Shown here: piece by piece, positions 23,701 to 35,849 of the stretch
Layout: every line of letters starts with the position of its first letter
Position numbering within the stretch: the first letter of the stretch is position 1
NCBI GenBank assembly: GCA_026119855.1
Contig: JAOWBW010000425.1
Coordinates: 1,437,371 to 1,501,370 of the forward strand
Reading direction: 5' to 3'
DNA: 64,000 bases
Source of the DNA: Campanula takesimana
Lineage: Eukaryota > Streptophyta > Magnoliopsida > Asterales > Campanulaceae
The notes under the pieces: model-generated
Databases searched by the model: none
The model's input: only the letters and a program-made list of their open reading frames with translations
Told to the model about the DNA's origin: nothing
Translations under genes and position numbers: made by a program

Positions 23701-26012
23701 AGGCCCCAAACTGCAACCGCCTCGTAGACATTAGGCCCTAAATTGTAATTTGCCCTTGATAGTATTGTTAATGGTGAATCAATAACAAGTTTTTGGATTT
23801 TCATTAGTATACTTTGTGATGCTCGGACTCCAATTTACCTTGCCGTACCCGTGTCGACAGGACACGGCATGGGTGTGGGTGTGGGTACGGGTGTGGCTAT
23901 TTTACACTACATTTGGTGTAATATCGTAGAATTTTAAAGGATCTGACACTCGGATCGGTATCCGTGTTAGACACTCGTATCCGAGCATCATAGAGTATAC
24001 TTAAATCAACCTAAAATTATTGCTCAAAGTTCATTCGTAATAACGTCCAAAAAGCGGGTAGATCTTTTTGGGACGGAGGGAGTATAACAGAATCTGACCT
24101 CTGTATCACCTTGTTGAAAACCAAAGGCACCAGGTCCATCAGTGGTTCCAGCAGCAAAACCTGGTCCGAGTGCTGCTGGGCATGTTTTAACAGTCTTGTA
24201 TCCATCTAGTTCAACGTCGATATTTGTGAAGTTTAGATAGACATGTCGATAGTCAATTTTTCCTATCAATTGTTCTGTAGCCGAGGTAAATAGAGCAACC
24301 GCCTTTTGGAACTGCCTCTCTCCTATAATTTTCGTGCTCTTTATTTCATCTGGATATCTGTTCATGAATCATCAAAAACCCATGTCAGCTGCTATATATA
24401 TCAAGTAAATTTAAGAACAATCACGCGTGTCACTGTTACATACTCCCTCTGTCCAAGTTTGTCCCATTTGACTTTTTATGGTCAAATCACGTTAACTTCG
24501 ACAATACATTGGTGTCAATCTAATGATTATAATGAAATTCTAAGAACGAATTACAATTTTAGAGTTTTACTAGGATGGTTAGATCGACATCAATGTTTGG
24601 TCAAAGTTCATTTGTGTTGACCATAAAAAGCCAAATGAGATAAACTTTCCAAGACAGAGGGAGTATAATACATATATATAGAGTGAGTTGACTAATTACC
24701 CGGGCCCACGACCAACACAGAGCTGGTCATCGCCATGGCACGATGAATGATTGAAATCACAAGGCAAACCGCTATCTACGCAAAAGGCACCAAGCACGTT
24801 GGGGCTAACATCACCAACATTAGATTGACAAAACGCTCCAACAAACCGTGTATCATCGTTCTTCCTCACTTTAGAACCTTGACTGGCTGTTTGACCACAA
24901 GATTTCCCTCGCGTGGCTTTGACCTTCGACGCTTTATCCATTAAGTCTGTTTTAGAGGCACTTTTGACTGGTGTTGACTTATTTTTTGAAGTGGAAGTGA
25001 ACCAGTCCTCAAAGAATCTAGCAGCAGCTCCTTTATTGTCACCACTGATAAGCTTGTTGTCTTTGCTCATAGAAGTTCCATGAGTTGCAAACCAACTGAA
25101 AGCTCCAATGCTCTTCTTGCTTTTTCCGTCCACAAACTTTAGGAGAGTCATAAGGGTGTCTACATCACGAGGATATCGAGCTCTCTCTTCTGGAGGGTTG
25201 AATAGGTACGCGCTAGGACTCCTGTTTATTCCCGCATTCTCCAAATCCCCTACACAAGAACCACTTCTTGACTCAGTAAGGAAAAAGTTAGTTATGAAGT
25301 GTATAGAAGAGTTTGACTTGACTTTGACTTTTGACTTTTGACTGAACTATTCATGCATATGAATTCTACCCCAATGATTCTCACCTGTGTTGATGAAAAT
25401 GGAACCTGGCTTGAGGCTGTTATGAGCTTGAACAATGCTCATCTCAATGGCCGTAACAATGGCATCAAATGACTGAGGGACGAATCCTAGAGAAGTTACA
25501 GAGTATACCACATACTGCAAATATCCCCCTGGACCAGCATGTGTGTGGGTCCCACTAATCGCCACGTTATCTTCACTGTATAAATTTCCAAACCTACAAA
25601 AAAAAAAAAAAAAAAAAAAAAAACCAAATAATCCTCATTTTCATATATTATCTTGGTAGTAGCATATTCCTGGACAAAATTGAAAATAATCTAAAATTTA
25701 CAACCTTTTTTGTAGTCTCTGAAGGACTTTGATGGTTACGAGTTGAGAAGCCATGCCAGCATCAAGGTTGACAAAAGCAAACCTCGTTTCATTATCAGCT
25801 ACTATGAAGGCTCGTGCTCTGAGTCTAAAGTGTATGCCTGCAGTGTTCTGGTTCAAATTGGCGTAGCCCATCATGTTCACATCTGCAGCTGGACCAGTCA
25901 TGTCGTAGCTCCCTACTCCGATCAGGTAATTTCCATCATAAGCACCACCAACACAGATACAAGAACCAATTAGTAGAATGATAAGTAAAAAACTCGATAA
26001 ATTTGGGTACAT
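20718..26012 (-). CDS. NCER: Neutral ceramidase, eight exons
   Basis: Proposed CDS: complement of 25705..26012, 25385..25593, 24700..25249, 24099..24357, 22502..22627, 22321..22384, 22049..22218 and 20718..21272. This totals 2241 nt, 746 aa plus stop, with all junctions in phase and GT..AG. Plant neutral ceramidases are about 730-790 aa, so it looks complete. The N-terminus MYPNLSSFLLIILLIGSCIC is a signal peptide. GTHTHAGPGG (about residues 117-126) and ATHGTS (about 227-232) carry the zinc-binding histidines. GDVSPN (about 318-323) holds the catalytic serine of the family. GEFTTMAGRRLR begins the C-terminal part, followed by STLYGPHTLSAYIQEF. Known for the family: it hydrolyses ceramide to a sphingoid base and fatty acid in secretory or membrane compartments. 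The intron after exon 4 is swollen to 1.5 kb by nested transposons, yet its splice sites survive. The exon 4 donor (GAG|GTCAGA) is the weakest junction. Confidence 0.9.
21323..21837. mobile_element. Stowaway-like MITE in the last ceramidase intron, with one nested inside
   Basis: Outer ends CTCCCTCCGTCTTGCAATTT and GGGACGGAGGGAG with TA flanks. A second copy at 21518-21784 (CTCCGTTCCAGAAAAGTTG ... GAACGGAGGGAG) was inserted later. Both lie between exons 7 and 8. Confidence 0.75.
22831..23755. mobile_element. Mutator-type foldback MITE
   Basis: Arms of about 270 bp begin GGGCAAATTACAATTTAGGG and end with the inverse. A perfect 9-bp direct repeat TTGATAGTA (22822-22830 and 23756-23764) is its target duplication, the length typical of Mutator elements. 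The AT-rich core has no ORF. Confidence 0.85.
23815..23993. mobile_element. Small MITE with 9-bp target duplication
   Basis: Near-terminal inverted repeat GATGCTCGGA / TCCGAGCATC, flanked by the perfect 9-bp repeat AGTATACTT (23806-23814 and 23994-24002). The interior is rich in GTGTGGGTACGGG-type words. It sits in the right arm of the Stowaway-like MITE. Confidence 0.8.
24443..24663. mobile_element. Stowaway-like MITE in ceramidase intron 3
   Basis: CTCCCTCTGTCCAAGTTTG and inverse TTTCCAAGACAGAGGGAG, TA flanks, within the intron between exons 3 and 4. Confidence 0.85.
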
Positions 26013-26060
26013 TTTTCTGATTACTCGTCGTAGAATAGTTTTGATTTAGGACATGTTATG

Positions 26061-26092
<32 letters not shown>

Positions 26093-26464
26093 TCAGGTGG
26101 ATACATACTGTAAGTAGGAAGTTGGTGTTTGTTAGTGAAGTGAGCGTAAGTGATTGCGTTTGCTAAGTGTTTTTTCAAGGGAAATGAGATGGAACATACA
26201 AGAAAAATGAGAATCTAACTTCATGGGTTAGTCCGAATTTGTTAGAATTGAGGTTCATTCTTGTCTAGTAGTTGTCCAGAATTATTCTGCTAGTTCGGCT
26301 GGATTGTTTGCTTCTTGTCATATCAAAAACTTTGAACTAGTACTTTGGTATGGGCTTGACGAAGTGGCTACATTAAGGACTCTTAGATCAACATTTGAAC
26401 TCTTTTTTGTTGATATTATTGCACTATTTCTGCACCACTCTCAGACTGGTATGCACTCCGTGGA
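26013..26464 (-). promoter_or_regulatory. Upstream region of the ceramidase gene
   Basis: A mixed AT/GT dinucleotide tract (about 26060-26092) lies 50-80 bp upstream of the ATG. TATA-like sequence on the minus strand is embedded in it. No other element can be named. Confidence 0.35.
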
Positions 26465-26513
26465 CAGTGGCGAAGCCATAAATTCAGTGGAAGGGGGTCG
26501 AAATTATGATCTA

Positions 26514-26738
26514 CTCCATCCGTCCCGGCACAAGTCCCAGCACAAGTAGGACTTCTTTCCCTTTTAGGCCGTCTCAGAACAATTGAGACTACCCAAAATG
26601 GAAATGTTTTATTATATTTATATTCAACTAATCCCACCATTTAACCCCACTCATTCTCTCTCTTCATTTTCCACCACACATTCACTACTATCTCTTAATT
26701 ATTGTGCCCACGTCCTACTTGTGCGGGGATGGAGGGAG
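26514..26738. mobile_element. Stowaway-like MITE
   Basis: CTCCATCCGTCCCGGCACAAG and inverse CTTGTGCGGGGATGGAGGGAG, TA on each side. Confidence 0.85.
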
Positions 26739-26795
26739 TATTGTTAATTTTTTCTAAATTTTTGGGGGTGGGGTCAAAAAGACAAAAAAATGATA

Positions 26796-27083
26796 CTTCC
26801 TTCATCTCATAATATATGTCCACCCTCCCATTTGCACAGAGATTATGAAGTGGTGGAAGTGATGTAAGTGTTGTGAGTATGAAAATTAAGCTAGGAGAGA
26901 TAAGGTGGGGTAGGGAATAGTAAGTTGATTAGTGTTGTGAGTATAAAAGTAAAGTATGAGAGAGAATGAGTGAGAGGAATAGTAAAGATTTTTTGTCATT
27001 TTAGGAAGTGGACACTTACTCTAAGACAAACTAAAAAAGAAAGGTAAACATATACTCTGAGATATACTATGAGACGGAGGGAG
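26796..27083. mobile_element. Stowaway-like MITE
   Basis: CTTCCTTCATCTCATAATAT and inverse ATACTATGAGACGGAGGGAG, TA flanks. Confidence 0.85.
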
Positions 27084-27105
27084 TATATTTAATATAAAAA
27101 CATTA

Positions 27106-27357
27106 CTCCTTCCGTCTCAAAATGATGTTCATACTTTTTTCGCTGTTATTGCGAAGGAAGTTTGCGCAATAATTTTAGGTTGATTTAATTGTCTTAATAA
27201 AAATCTAAAAATTGTTATTGATAGTATTGTTGATGGCGTATTAATAATAAGTTTTAGATTTTTATTAGGACAATTAAATTAACTTAAAATTATTGTTCAA
27301 AATTCATTCGCAATAACAACGAAAAAAGTATGAAGATCATATTTTGAGACGGAGAAG
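27106..27357. mobile_element. Stowaway-like MITE
   Basis: CTCCTTCCGTCTCAAAATGA and inverse ATATTTTGAGACGGAGAAG, TA flanks. The AAAATCTAAAAATTGTTATTGATAG core is shared with the ceramidase intron copy. Confidence 0.85.
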
Positions 27358-27589
27358 TATTTTTCTAAACTTTAAAGGGATTAAAAATGACACTAACTCT
27401 AAAATTAAAATTAAATGTTTAGATTAAAAATGACACAACTCTAAAATTAAAATTTAAAATTAAAATTAAGGGGTCGGATCATCCCATTAGCCTAGGATGG
27501 CATTGCCACTACGTATAGAGTATAGACCCCACAAAGAAGCTACATTTGAACTCCTCTCATTTGTTCCATTGTCCCTTGGTTCTAATATA

Positions 27590-27872
27590 CTCACTCCGTT
27601 TCATGTGAATTGAGACTAAAAAAAATGGCACAATAATTAAGAGAAAGTAGTGAATGTGTGGTGGGAAATGAAGAGAGAGAATGAGTGGGGTAAATAATAG
27701 TGTTGGTTGGATAAAATGAGTGGTGGAAAATGAAGAGAGAGAATTAGTGGGGTTAAATGGGTGGGGTTGGGTGAATATAAAATATTAAAAAGTTTGTCAT
27801 TTTGGGTAGTCTCAATTAAGGTGAAACGGACGAAAAGGGAAATAAGTCTCAATTCACATGAAACGGAGGGAG
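27590..27872. mobile_element. Stowaway-like MITE
   Basis: CTCACTCCGTTTCATGTGAA and inverse TTCACATGAAACGGAGGGAG, TA flanks. Confidence 0.85.
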
Positions 27873-27996
27873 TACTTAAAGCCACGTAAACCCTTTACCA
27901 AATTGGTCTAAATTCCTACATAAATTGGACAAGGATAACTACTGTAACCCGTATGGAAATGGAACTTAAGTATTTCAAACATCGTAATATATATAA

Positions 27997-28527
27997 CACT
28001 ACAAGAAAATGCTACTCCCTCCGTCCCAGAGTAAGAGTCCTACTTTCCATTTTGGTACGTCCCAGAGTAAGAGTCCTATTCTTAAAATGGCAAAGAATCT
28101 TTACTATTCACCCCACTCATTCTCTCTCCTATTTTACTTTTATACTCACAACACCAATCAATTCACTATTCTCTCCCACTCATTTTCTCTCCTACTTTAC
28201 TTTTACACTCACAACATTTACATCACTTCCAATATTTATTAATAAGCGTGCAAATGATGGGTAGGACTTTACTCCGGGACGGAAGGAGTATTTAGAGACG
28301 GAAATATCTATATAGCCAAAACGAAGATTCTGTCTCTATGTTTAGCTATTTATGCGTATCTATTAGACAGAGGTTGCATTATTGTTTGAGGCGATAAATT
28401 TATTCCATAGCTAATCAGTGGGTGGCCTTGTTGCTAATATATCTAGGCAATATCTAGTTATCGTCGGCTCCGTCGGAAGTCCTTCGATAAATTCTGGTAC
28501 CGATGGCCGATCTGTCGGAAATCCGTC
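27997..28527. mobile_element. Possible left end of a CACTA transposon
   Basis: CACTACAAGAAAAT at 27998 matches the usual CACTA terminus. It is followed by subterminal GACGGAAAT / CTGTC(T/G)G words up to the Copia LTR at 28528. A Stowaway-like MITE sits 15 bp inside. The other terminus was not found, so this rests mainly on one 14-bp end. Confidence 0.4.
28015..28288. mobile_element. Stowaway-like MITE
   Basis: CTCCCTCCGTCCCAGAGTAA and inverse TTTACTCCGGGACGGAAGGAG, TA flanks. Confidence 0.85.
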
Positions 28528-30085
28528 TGTTGGTCCTAGAGGGCAACAAGGGTATAGAACCGCTAGAGAGGGGGGGGGGGGTGAATAGCGGTCTAAATTT
28601 TTCGTAAAATACCATTGAAAATCAACCGAGTACTTATCAGTTTGGTCAACTACGGTTTAAAGCACTTAAACCGAACTGATAAAATGCACAGCGGAGTTTT
28701 GCGGTTTGGCCAAACGGATAGTTAAAGAGTTGGGCGGTTTGACTCGGGTTGAAAACACTATGATGCAACCGATAGATCAATTTGAAGATCAAAGAAAAAC
28801 ACAATTCACTTTTCAAGTCATTTCGTATATGGATTCAAGTTGAAGACCACAAACAGAAAAATAAATGACAAGACAGAAAAGAAAAGATCAAACACACAAT
28901 ATGAAGAAGTTCGTTCTTGAATGAACTACGTCTTCTACCTAGATGGTTAATCTATGATTTTTTAATAGCTACTAGACTTGTATAAATTAGAGGAGGTTTT
29001 ACAAGATGATTCTAAACTCTAATCAATCAATCTAACCTGTAAAGCTATGAAAAATCAACCGGTGTATTCGAAGTATATAATCTATGTGATTATATAAATC
29101 GGGTGTGTGTGTGAAAGAAATCAAATGCTCTAAGTATCTAAATGATGGTTTGAGCAAATGAAGAACTTTCGGTGTAAAGGCTGAGTATGGAATGATTGAT
29201 GGCTTGAAGCTTGATGAAGGAATTCTGGGTTTGCTAAGGAGATGGTTGAAGGTTTGAATTTCTGAGTTTCAATCTTCAAAGCAAACTTGAAAACTTGGGA
29301 ATAAATCTTTTGAAGCTCAGCAACCTTCATTGTTGAATAATGAAGACAATTTATAGGCAGTGCACCCTTGTGACCGTTGGACAAAGATTTGAATCCGATC
29401 GGTTGGTACAATTGCTGTCGAAATCCCATTGGTTGAGCTGTCATTTTCGTCCTTGGTTTTGTCTTGTAGTCCTAGGTAGTTGTAGCACCACTACCTGACA
29501 ACTGTCATTTGTTGCAGAGAGGACTAACGGTAAACAATTCAAACTAATAGACAAACCGACATTCCTTGCAGTAACTCCAAGTTAACTTAGAGTTATTTTG
29601 ACATGACATAAAATATTCCTTTATGGTTGAAAAGAGAATATTTGTCTAAGGAATAAATGACTTCTTTTGAATTCTTCATTAACTGATCGGCGATTCCACC
29701 AGGCATAGGAGCGGTTCCGAGGATGAACTTGATGTGTGGTTTCATAAGAAACTGAAGCACGCGGTTACATGATTGCGGTTCCATCAAGTGTCATCAGCGG
29801 TTCCAAGAGAGACTTGAGGAGCAGTTTCATCAAAACCACAGAATGCGGTTTGATGAAAAATAAGCAACTCCATGCTGGCGGTTCTTAGATAGCACGAATG
29901 CGGTTTGAAGATTTAAACCGCTAATCTAACCGAACTCAATACTCAGCATAGACAAATAAAAATCTAGAAATTGACTTGTCTAAAAATTGAAGTATAACTT
30001 CATTACATGCGGTCCTAAAGTCCATAAAAAGACACGTGGTATGGATCAATCAAATTAAGTGGGTGTACTAACAATGAATCCTAAT
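28528..30085 (-). repeat. 3' LTR of a minus-strand Copia-type element
   Basis: Read on the minus strand, the block begins near 30073 with TGTTAGTACACC, close to a polypurine tract (AGGGGGAGATT, 30087-30098). It ends ACCAACA at 28528, giving TG..CA termini. Near its end it has CCGCTATTCACCCCCC, a motif common near the end of such LTRs. The start is uncertain by about 15 bases because the purine tract does not abut TG directly. Confidence 0.55.
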
Positions 30086-30551
30086 AATCTCCCCCTATTT
30101 GATTGATGCCGTTAAAACACTATGATAATAGCAAAACATTGTACTTGGTAAAAACATGTCCGAAATAAATTTCATGAAATTTCATGTCCCAAGTCAATGC
30201 ACACACTATGCTAGATCATAGATTTCTAATCTATCAAAATCAAAGGAAATGAAGAATAGATAGAAAAGAAATACATTCAGATGCATATAGAATAATATGA
30301 TTTTGAAAATCAGATATGCATGTTTAAACTGAATGTTTAAAACAAAATGCAATTAAAAAATCTTTTCATGATGAATATAGTTCATGAGGTTTTAAAAATG
30401 CAAGCATTGTTTCACAAACAAGCAGTTTGAATAAACAAAGTTTTTGGAAACTGAAATGCAATGCATTCATTCTCATTATAATTCAATAATAAAAGTTTGA
30501 AGCTTACAGAGTACGAATTTTAAGAGAGAACAAAAAGACAAATATAAAAAT

Positions 30552-32612
30552 CTAGTCTACTTCATCAGCGGCGGCATGAGCTCTTTCTTCAGCGGCACCA
30601 TCTGCAACATTGTCCTGCGCGGCTTGGTCATCAACAGCATCTTGATCATTTACTGCGGCTTGAGGGTCTTCGGCAGCAGGGGCGGTTGGAGCAACATTCC
30701 TTGAACCGGATGCAAGAGCGGTTTCAAAAACAAAATCTGCTGTACGAAGCCGAACCTCAGTTGGTTCATTGATTCTATTTTCAATAGCAGCAGTTTGTCT
30801 GACCAAATTTCCAGTTCTATGCAGGATAAGCTCAGAAGAATCGAAGGCATGTCTTGCCAAGATATCAAGCTTTTCTTCAATGGAGTCCATTCTGGTATCA
30901 ACGGCTTGTTGCTTTAAAGAGTAGATCTCATGGTTGGTTCTGACCAGTTCTTGCAGAGCCAGTTGATTGTCCAAGATCATATTGAGCTTTTCATTTAACT
31001 GCTACTGGTTTGCTCTATCATCAATTCTATCTGATACTTTCTCCCCCTTAATGGCATCAAGATCTGACTGAATAGTTAGGAGGTGAGAGTTGAACCGAGC
31101 AGTTGAGGTTTGTTGATGAAACTGAATATGTCTAACCGCATCTATCAAATCAGCGGTTGAGGCATGAAGAGGCAGAATTGGATAAGATTGAAATGAAGGA
31201 GGGGGTTCATCAGAAGGAGTATAATCAGGCATAGGCTCATCATCATCATCATCATCATCAGAGATGGAGATGTCATCATCAGATTGATGGGAAAGAGAGG
31301 AATGCATTTTTGTCTTGCCTTTCAAAAGAATATGTGCCTCATCTAATGATTGACCCATAGACACCCTAAGTGAGGTTTCAAATTCTATGGGGTCAAATGG
31401 CAGAGAAAATGCATAAGGAACAATTTCGGTTTGAGAAGGAGTAGGAACTGGATATCTCATAAAATCATCATAGAGGAAAATAGAAGGTGAAGGAACAATG
31501 AATAGGCAGTATAGGTTTGGAATGCAATGACAGTTAAAAGTATAGAAAGAATTGCGAAGCAAGAGTAGGATCATTCATGACCTGATAAGCAATTTCTCCC
31601 AAAATCTGTTCCACAGCGGCCAGAATGACTTGCTCAACAACTGCTTCCATGTCATCCTTAGGAAAAATGGCATAAGGAGTAGGGCGGTCAGCCTTTAACA
31701 ATCTATCCTCAGCTTTAGCGGCGGCACGAGCACTAGCACCAGCCCTTCTTTCCCTAGAAGTTTCAGTCTTGAACCGCTTCAAATAGGAAGCCAGTTTTGC
31801 AGCACTCTTCCTCTTGTCTTCGGTTTTATGATTGAAACCGACGGTGGAGCAGATGGAGAAATTGAAGACCGAATCGTTGGTTGAACCGAAGTTGAAGCAA
31901 ATGGTAGAACCGGAGAAGAAGATAGACTGGACCTTGGTTGAACCGCATAAGGTAAAACCGGAGATGGAGTTCTTTCAGGAGAGCCAAAGTCCAGTTTCCT
32001 CTGAATTGAAGGAGGAGCGGTTTCAACCATCATCGGTTCTACTTCAGATAAAATGGCAGCGGCCTGATCACGCAATTGCCTTGAAAATTACCTTCAACAG
32101 GTGAATGATCTTTCTTTCCGAAGGCATTGCTGAAGTCGATTTCGCCTGCACGCCTTGTCTGCCAATGGATTTCATAATCACTTTTCTTGATCAATCTTCT
32201 CCTCTTTCTTGGTTGAACCTCAAGAATTTCAACATCTTGCTCAGGTTCTTCTTTAGCCTCAGACATTATGGTCTGCTCAGGCAGTTCTGCAGCCTCAGAC
32301 ACTTGGGTTTGCTCAGGCTGAACCGCAGCCTCAGACACTTCGGTCTGTTCAGGCTCGGTTTGAGAAGATGGTTTAAGGTTAGGAAAGGCCTTGTAAATTT
32401 CAGCCAACTGTCCATCTGAGAACTGAACAGAGGGCGGTTTGGGAGGAGAAGGTTTTGGTGAAGGAGGAGGTTCAGAGAAAAGAAATTCTGAAAGAATTTG
32501 TTTAGGAGAGACCTTGGTAGGAGAAGGATGTTTGGTTTGAAGGGATTTAGCTTTGGCGGCTTTGAGAGTGGAGTCATCCATTGCAAACTTAAGGGATTTA
32601 GCTTTGGCGGCT
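30552..32612 (-). pseudogene. Decayed extra ORF of the Copia-type element
   Basis: A once continuous frame of about 680 codons can be followed on the minus strand from ATG 32581 (MDDSTLKAAKAKSLQ) through pieces at 32581-32039, 32075-31779, 31782-31534, 31574-31002 and 30980-30552. It has three frame changes and one in-frame TAG near 31002. The product would be rich in P, S, E and Q, with an acidic tail. Position next to the polypurine tract and LTR fits the extra (so-called env-like) ORF of SIRE-type Copia elements. No membrane or enzymatic motif is evident, so the function is unknown. gag and pol of this element are missing. Confidence 0.55.
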
Positions 32613-33480
32613 GACCATCAAATCAACAATAAATGAAGCGCAATCAATGAACTGAGTTCCTACTCGGCACGCCGAGATAGAAACTCAGGGGCCACTGAGC
32701 GACATAAACCGACTTGGTTAAATGAGACCCATACACTCTGGGCTCATACCCCTAAAAGCCCTATACCAAGAGGCCCATTCACCAGAAGCCCATGATTATG
32801 GGCCGACATCAATTAGGCCGAGCAGGCAGCTCTTGCCTATGCCGAGTTCAGGAAGCCTAACCCCTAGTCGGCCTCTATGACGAGCCGAGCTAGATGACGA
32901 GCCGACTTGTACCAAAAACTTCCCATGATTATAGGGAATTCACTTACAGAGTTCGATTACAACTCTAACGTTGGAGATCCTTATCTAAATAAGGATATCT
33001 CTTCTACAAGATAACTGGGATACCATTCATCCTTATCCGGAATTCATCTCTAAGGAATACGAGTCCCACAACAATACGGGCTCCCTTGATTTTCTAACAA
33101 GTCATGACTCATTCACCCGTGCCTATATAAACAGGTCCTCTACACAGGAAACGGGTAATGAACTCTTTGGCTCTTAAACTAGTCAATTGATTTCTGTATT
33201 TTCATACACTACCCGAATTCTTATTCTCACGCCGGAGGGCCTTCGCCGGTGAAGCCCCGACGTAGTTTACGTTTGTTATTGTGCGCAGATCCGTACGAGG
33301 AAGTTCTCATTGCTGGGTTTATCCGAACCGCTAGACGAAAGGCTGATCCGACACGTTTCTGGCAGCATCATAATTGTTGTAAGGTAAGCGATGGAAATAA
33401 TCTTGTTATTTGGGTTGAACTTTCGGATTTTGTCGAGCGTCATCTCTTTTCCTATTGTTGCGTATATAATTGATTTTGTC
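32613..33480 (+). mobile_element. LTR-like block, solo or truncated
   Basis: This GC-richer block has a clear TATA box (CCTATATAAACAG at about 33122) and a following CGCCGGAGGGCCTTCGCCGG segment. It abuts the broken end of the Copia ORF at 32612. Only one copy is in the window, so it may be a solo LTR, a TRIM-like element or a truncated retroelement. Its exact boundaries are not established. Confidence 0.4.
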
Positions 33481-34340
33481 GTATGCTCAAAAAAAAAAAA
33501 AGTAAGTGGAGATATAAATCAATTTAGAGAAAGAGAAAAATATTACACATTTTTTCGAACCTTTTGAGGATCTATCGGCCGATGTCGGCCGATGTCTTGA
33601 CTAATCAAAATTTGATGAGCTTAGATACTCTCTCCATCCTAATAATTGTCTAGCTTGTGATTTGTTGATATGCTGGAGTGCTACACTGTGTGGTGTACGA
33701 TGCAGTCAAATTAGCTAGCTTGTGATTTGTTGTACAATCGAAAGTTAATTACTCATTCCTTCATTTACATTGATCACATTTATAATTTGGGTAACTATAA
33801 AGTTACAATAAAATGCCACAAAATTGGGCTTACAAAATGATGTGTCATGATTTTATTGGTGTTTTTAATTAGAATGTGTCGGGTCTACTATCGATGCAAC
33901 CAATAAAATATCGCCACCTCATTTTGTATCCTTCATTTTGTGAAATCCTTTTGTGCCCCTAGCATTGCTCTTATAATTTTTTTATGATCAACACAAACAA
34001 ATTTTAATTAAATATTAGTGTCAATACAGTCCCCACAATAAAATTTTCATGGTAGTAGATGTGATTTCAATGCTTATCCCAAGAGTATATTTAAAGTTTG
34101 TCATTTTCATGATGCAATCAAGGACTATAATATACTCCTCTTTCGGCTACAAAATGTCCACATGTCTATCTCCTAATTGTTAATTGATGGTGAGATGAAG
34201 TTTACTTTCCGGAATTAGTATAATCATCATGATTTCAAAGTGATTTATTTGGGACTTTTCAATTTATTTTTGTTTTAAGGAAAATGTTGCAAAGAGAGAT
34301 GGTTCTATAAACAAAGTCTTTTATTTGAGATATTTTGTTA
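33481..34340. other. No recognisable gene
   Basis: AT-rich sequence with no ORF of note and no clear repeat ends. A short duplicated CGGCCGATGT word occurs near 33578. Confidence 0.4.
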
Positions 34341-35150
34341 GACCATGTACAATGGTTGGGATTTTGGGTGTTGAATTGGGATTCAACAAAAATGAAGGGG
34401 TTGAATTGCTGCAATGGTGTGATGAATGGGGGGTTGAATGGCAAATGTGCTGAATTCATTCAACACCCGTTTACGCAGAGAGATGCCAGCCTTTTGGGAC
34501 ATGCGGCAGCTACTGATAGGCCGGCTTTGGCGCGTGCGCTACACGCGCTAGACAAGGCGCGTCAGGCCGGCGATTTTTTTTTTTTTTTTTGGTTGTGACA
34601 CTTGGCATTCACCCATTGGTTCTTGGAATTTCTGATTTTTATTTCTCATCCCAATTATTTGAGCTCAATTATTTTACAGTAAATGTTTTTTTTTTTTTTA
34701 CACCAAAATTCATAATTTTTTTTTCTCTATAAATAGATGCAAGTTTCATTTGATTTGGATACCAAAAAAAAAAAAAACCTCATTTTAATGAAATGGATTC
34801 CAATAATAACCATTTCAACATTCAAAAAACCCTCATATTTATTTAATTACAATTACAAAAAAATAATTAAGTGTGAAGTATTTTTTTTTATTATAATTGA
34901 TTTTTTTTATTATTTAACTAGTCATAAAAATAAAGAATAGAAAATAAAATTTAAGTGGTGGGGTATAGGATGATGAGTGTGAAGGGTGTTGAATGGGGGA
35001 TTAAACAAACCATTGTAAGGCGTAAAGTTGAATGAGTGTTGAATGAATTAGTTGTAAGAGAGAGAAGATGATGTGGAGTGATAAAGTGGGTGTTGAATGG
35101 GGGATTAAACAAACCATTGTAAGGCGTAAAGTTGAATGAATTAGTTGTAA

Positions 35151-35818
35151 GACCATCCACAGTAGTTTCACAAAAAAAAAACCATTCAACACCTACTTTA
35201 TCACTCCACATCAGCTTATCTCTCTTCCAACTCATCCATTCAACACTCATTCACATAACACCCTACAATGGTTTGTTTAATCCCTCATTCAACACTTTTC
35301 TCACTCATCATCCTATACCCATCATTTAAAATTTATTTTTTATTTTTTTATTTTTATGATTAGTGTTGAAATAGTTATTATTGAGATCCATTTAAAAAAA
35401 ATGGGGTTTTCTTTTTGTGTCGGAATACAATGAAACTTATGTCAATTTAAAGAGATTTTTTTTTTAGGAATTTTGGTGTAAAAAACAAAAAAAAAAAACA
35501 AATTTTCTGTGAAATAATTGAGCTCAAATAAATGAGATAAAAGTAAAAATAGCACCGGCCAATGGAGGGCAGCCAAGTGTCAAAACAGGAAAAAATGAAA
35601 AAAAAAAGTCTGGCCCTTTTTGCTGTGACTCGCCTCCCTAGAGAGTGACTTTCACGCGCCACCCCAGGCCCAATAAGAAGCTGACACTTGTCAATTCCGG
35701 GGGACACAAATAGCATTCACACTCGTTGAATGGTTTCACAGAAAATTTCACACAAAGCCATTTCAACAACCATTGGAGCAATTCATGTGAATTTTTTTTG
35801 TGAATGGGTATTCAACAC

Positions 35819-35849
<31 letters not shown>

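Larger units (their letters stand above)
22710..24082. mobile_element. Stowaway-like MITE in ceramidase intron 4, split by two later insertions
   Basis: The ends CTCTCTCCATCCCAAAACGA and GGGACGGAGGGAG pair, with TA duplication. The arms match internally (CTAATGAAAATCTAAAAC and its inverse) but are interrupted by elements at 22831-23755 and 23815-23993. Confidence 0.8.
26465..27511. mobile_element. hAT-type MITE interrupted by three Stowaway-like MITEs
   Basis: Left end CAGTGGCGAAGCCATAAATT and right end a degenerate inverse (GGCATTGCCACT). The GGGGTCGAAATTATGAT and GGGGTCGGATCATCCC subterminal blocks are shared with 37499-37699. MITEs at 26514-26738, 26796-27083 and 27106-27357 are inserted in it. 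The 8-bp duplication is no longer clear. Confidence 0.65.

Noticed and set aside
34951..35329. ORFs with repeated TPYNGLFNPPFNT
   Set aside because: Translation of duplicated MITE sequence, present on both strands around the Tourist-like nest.
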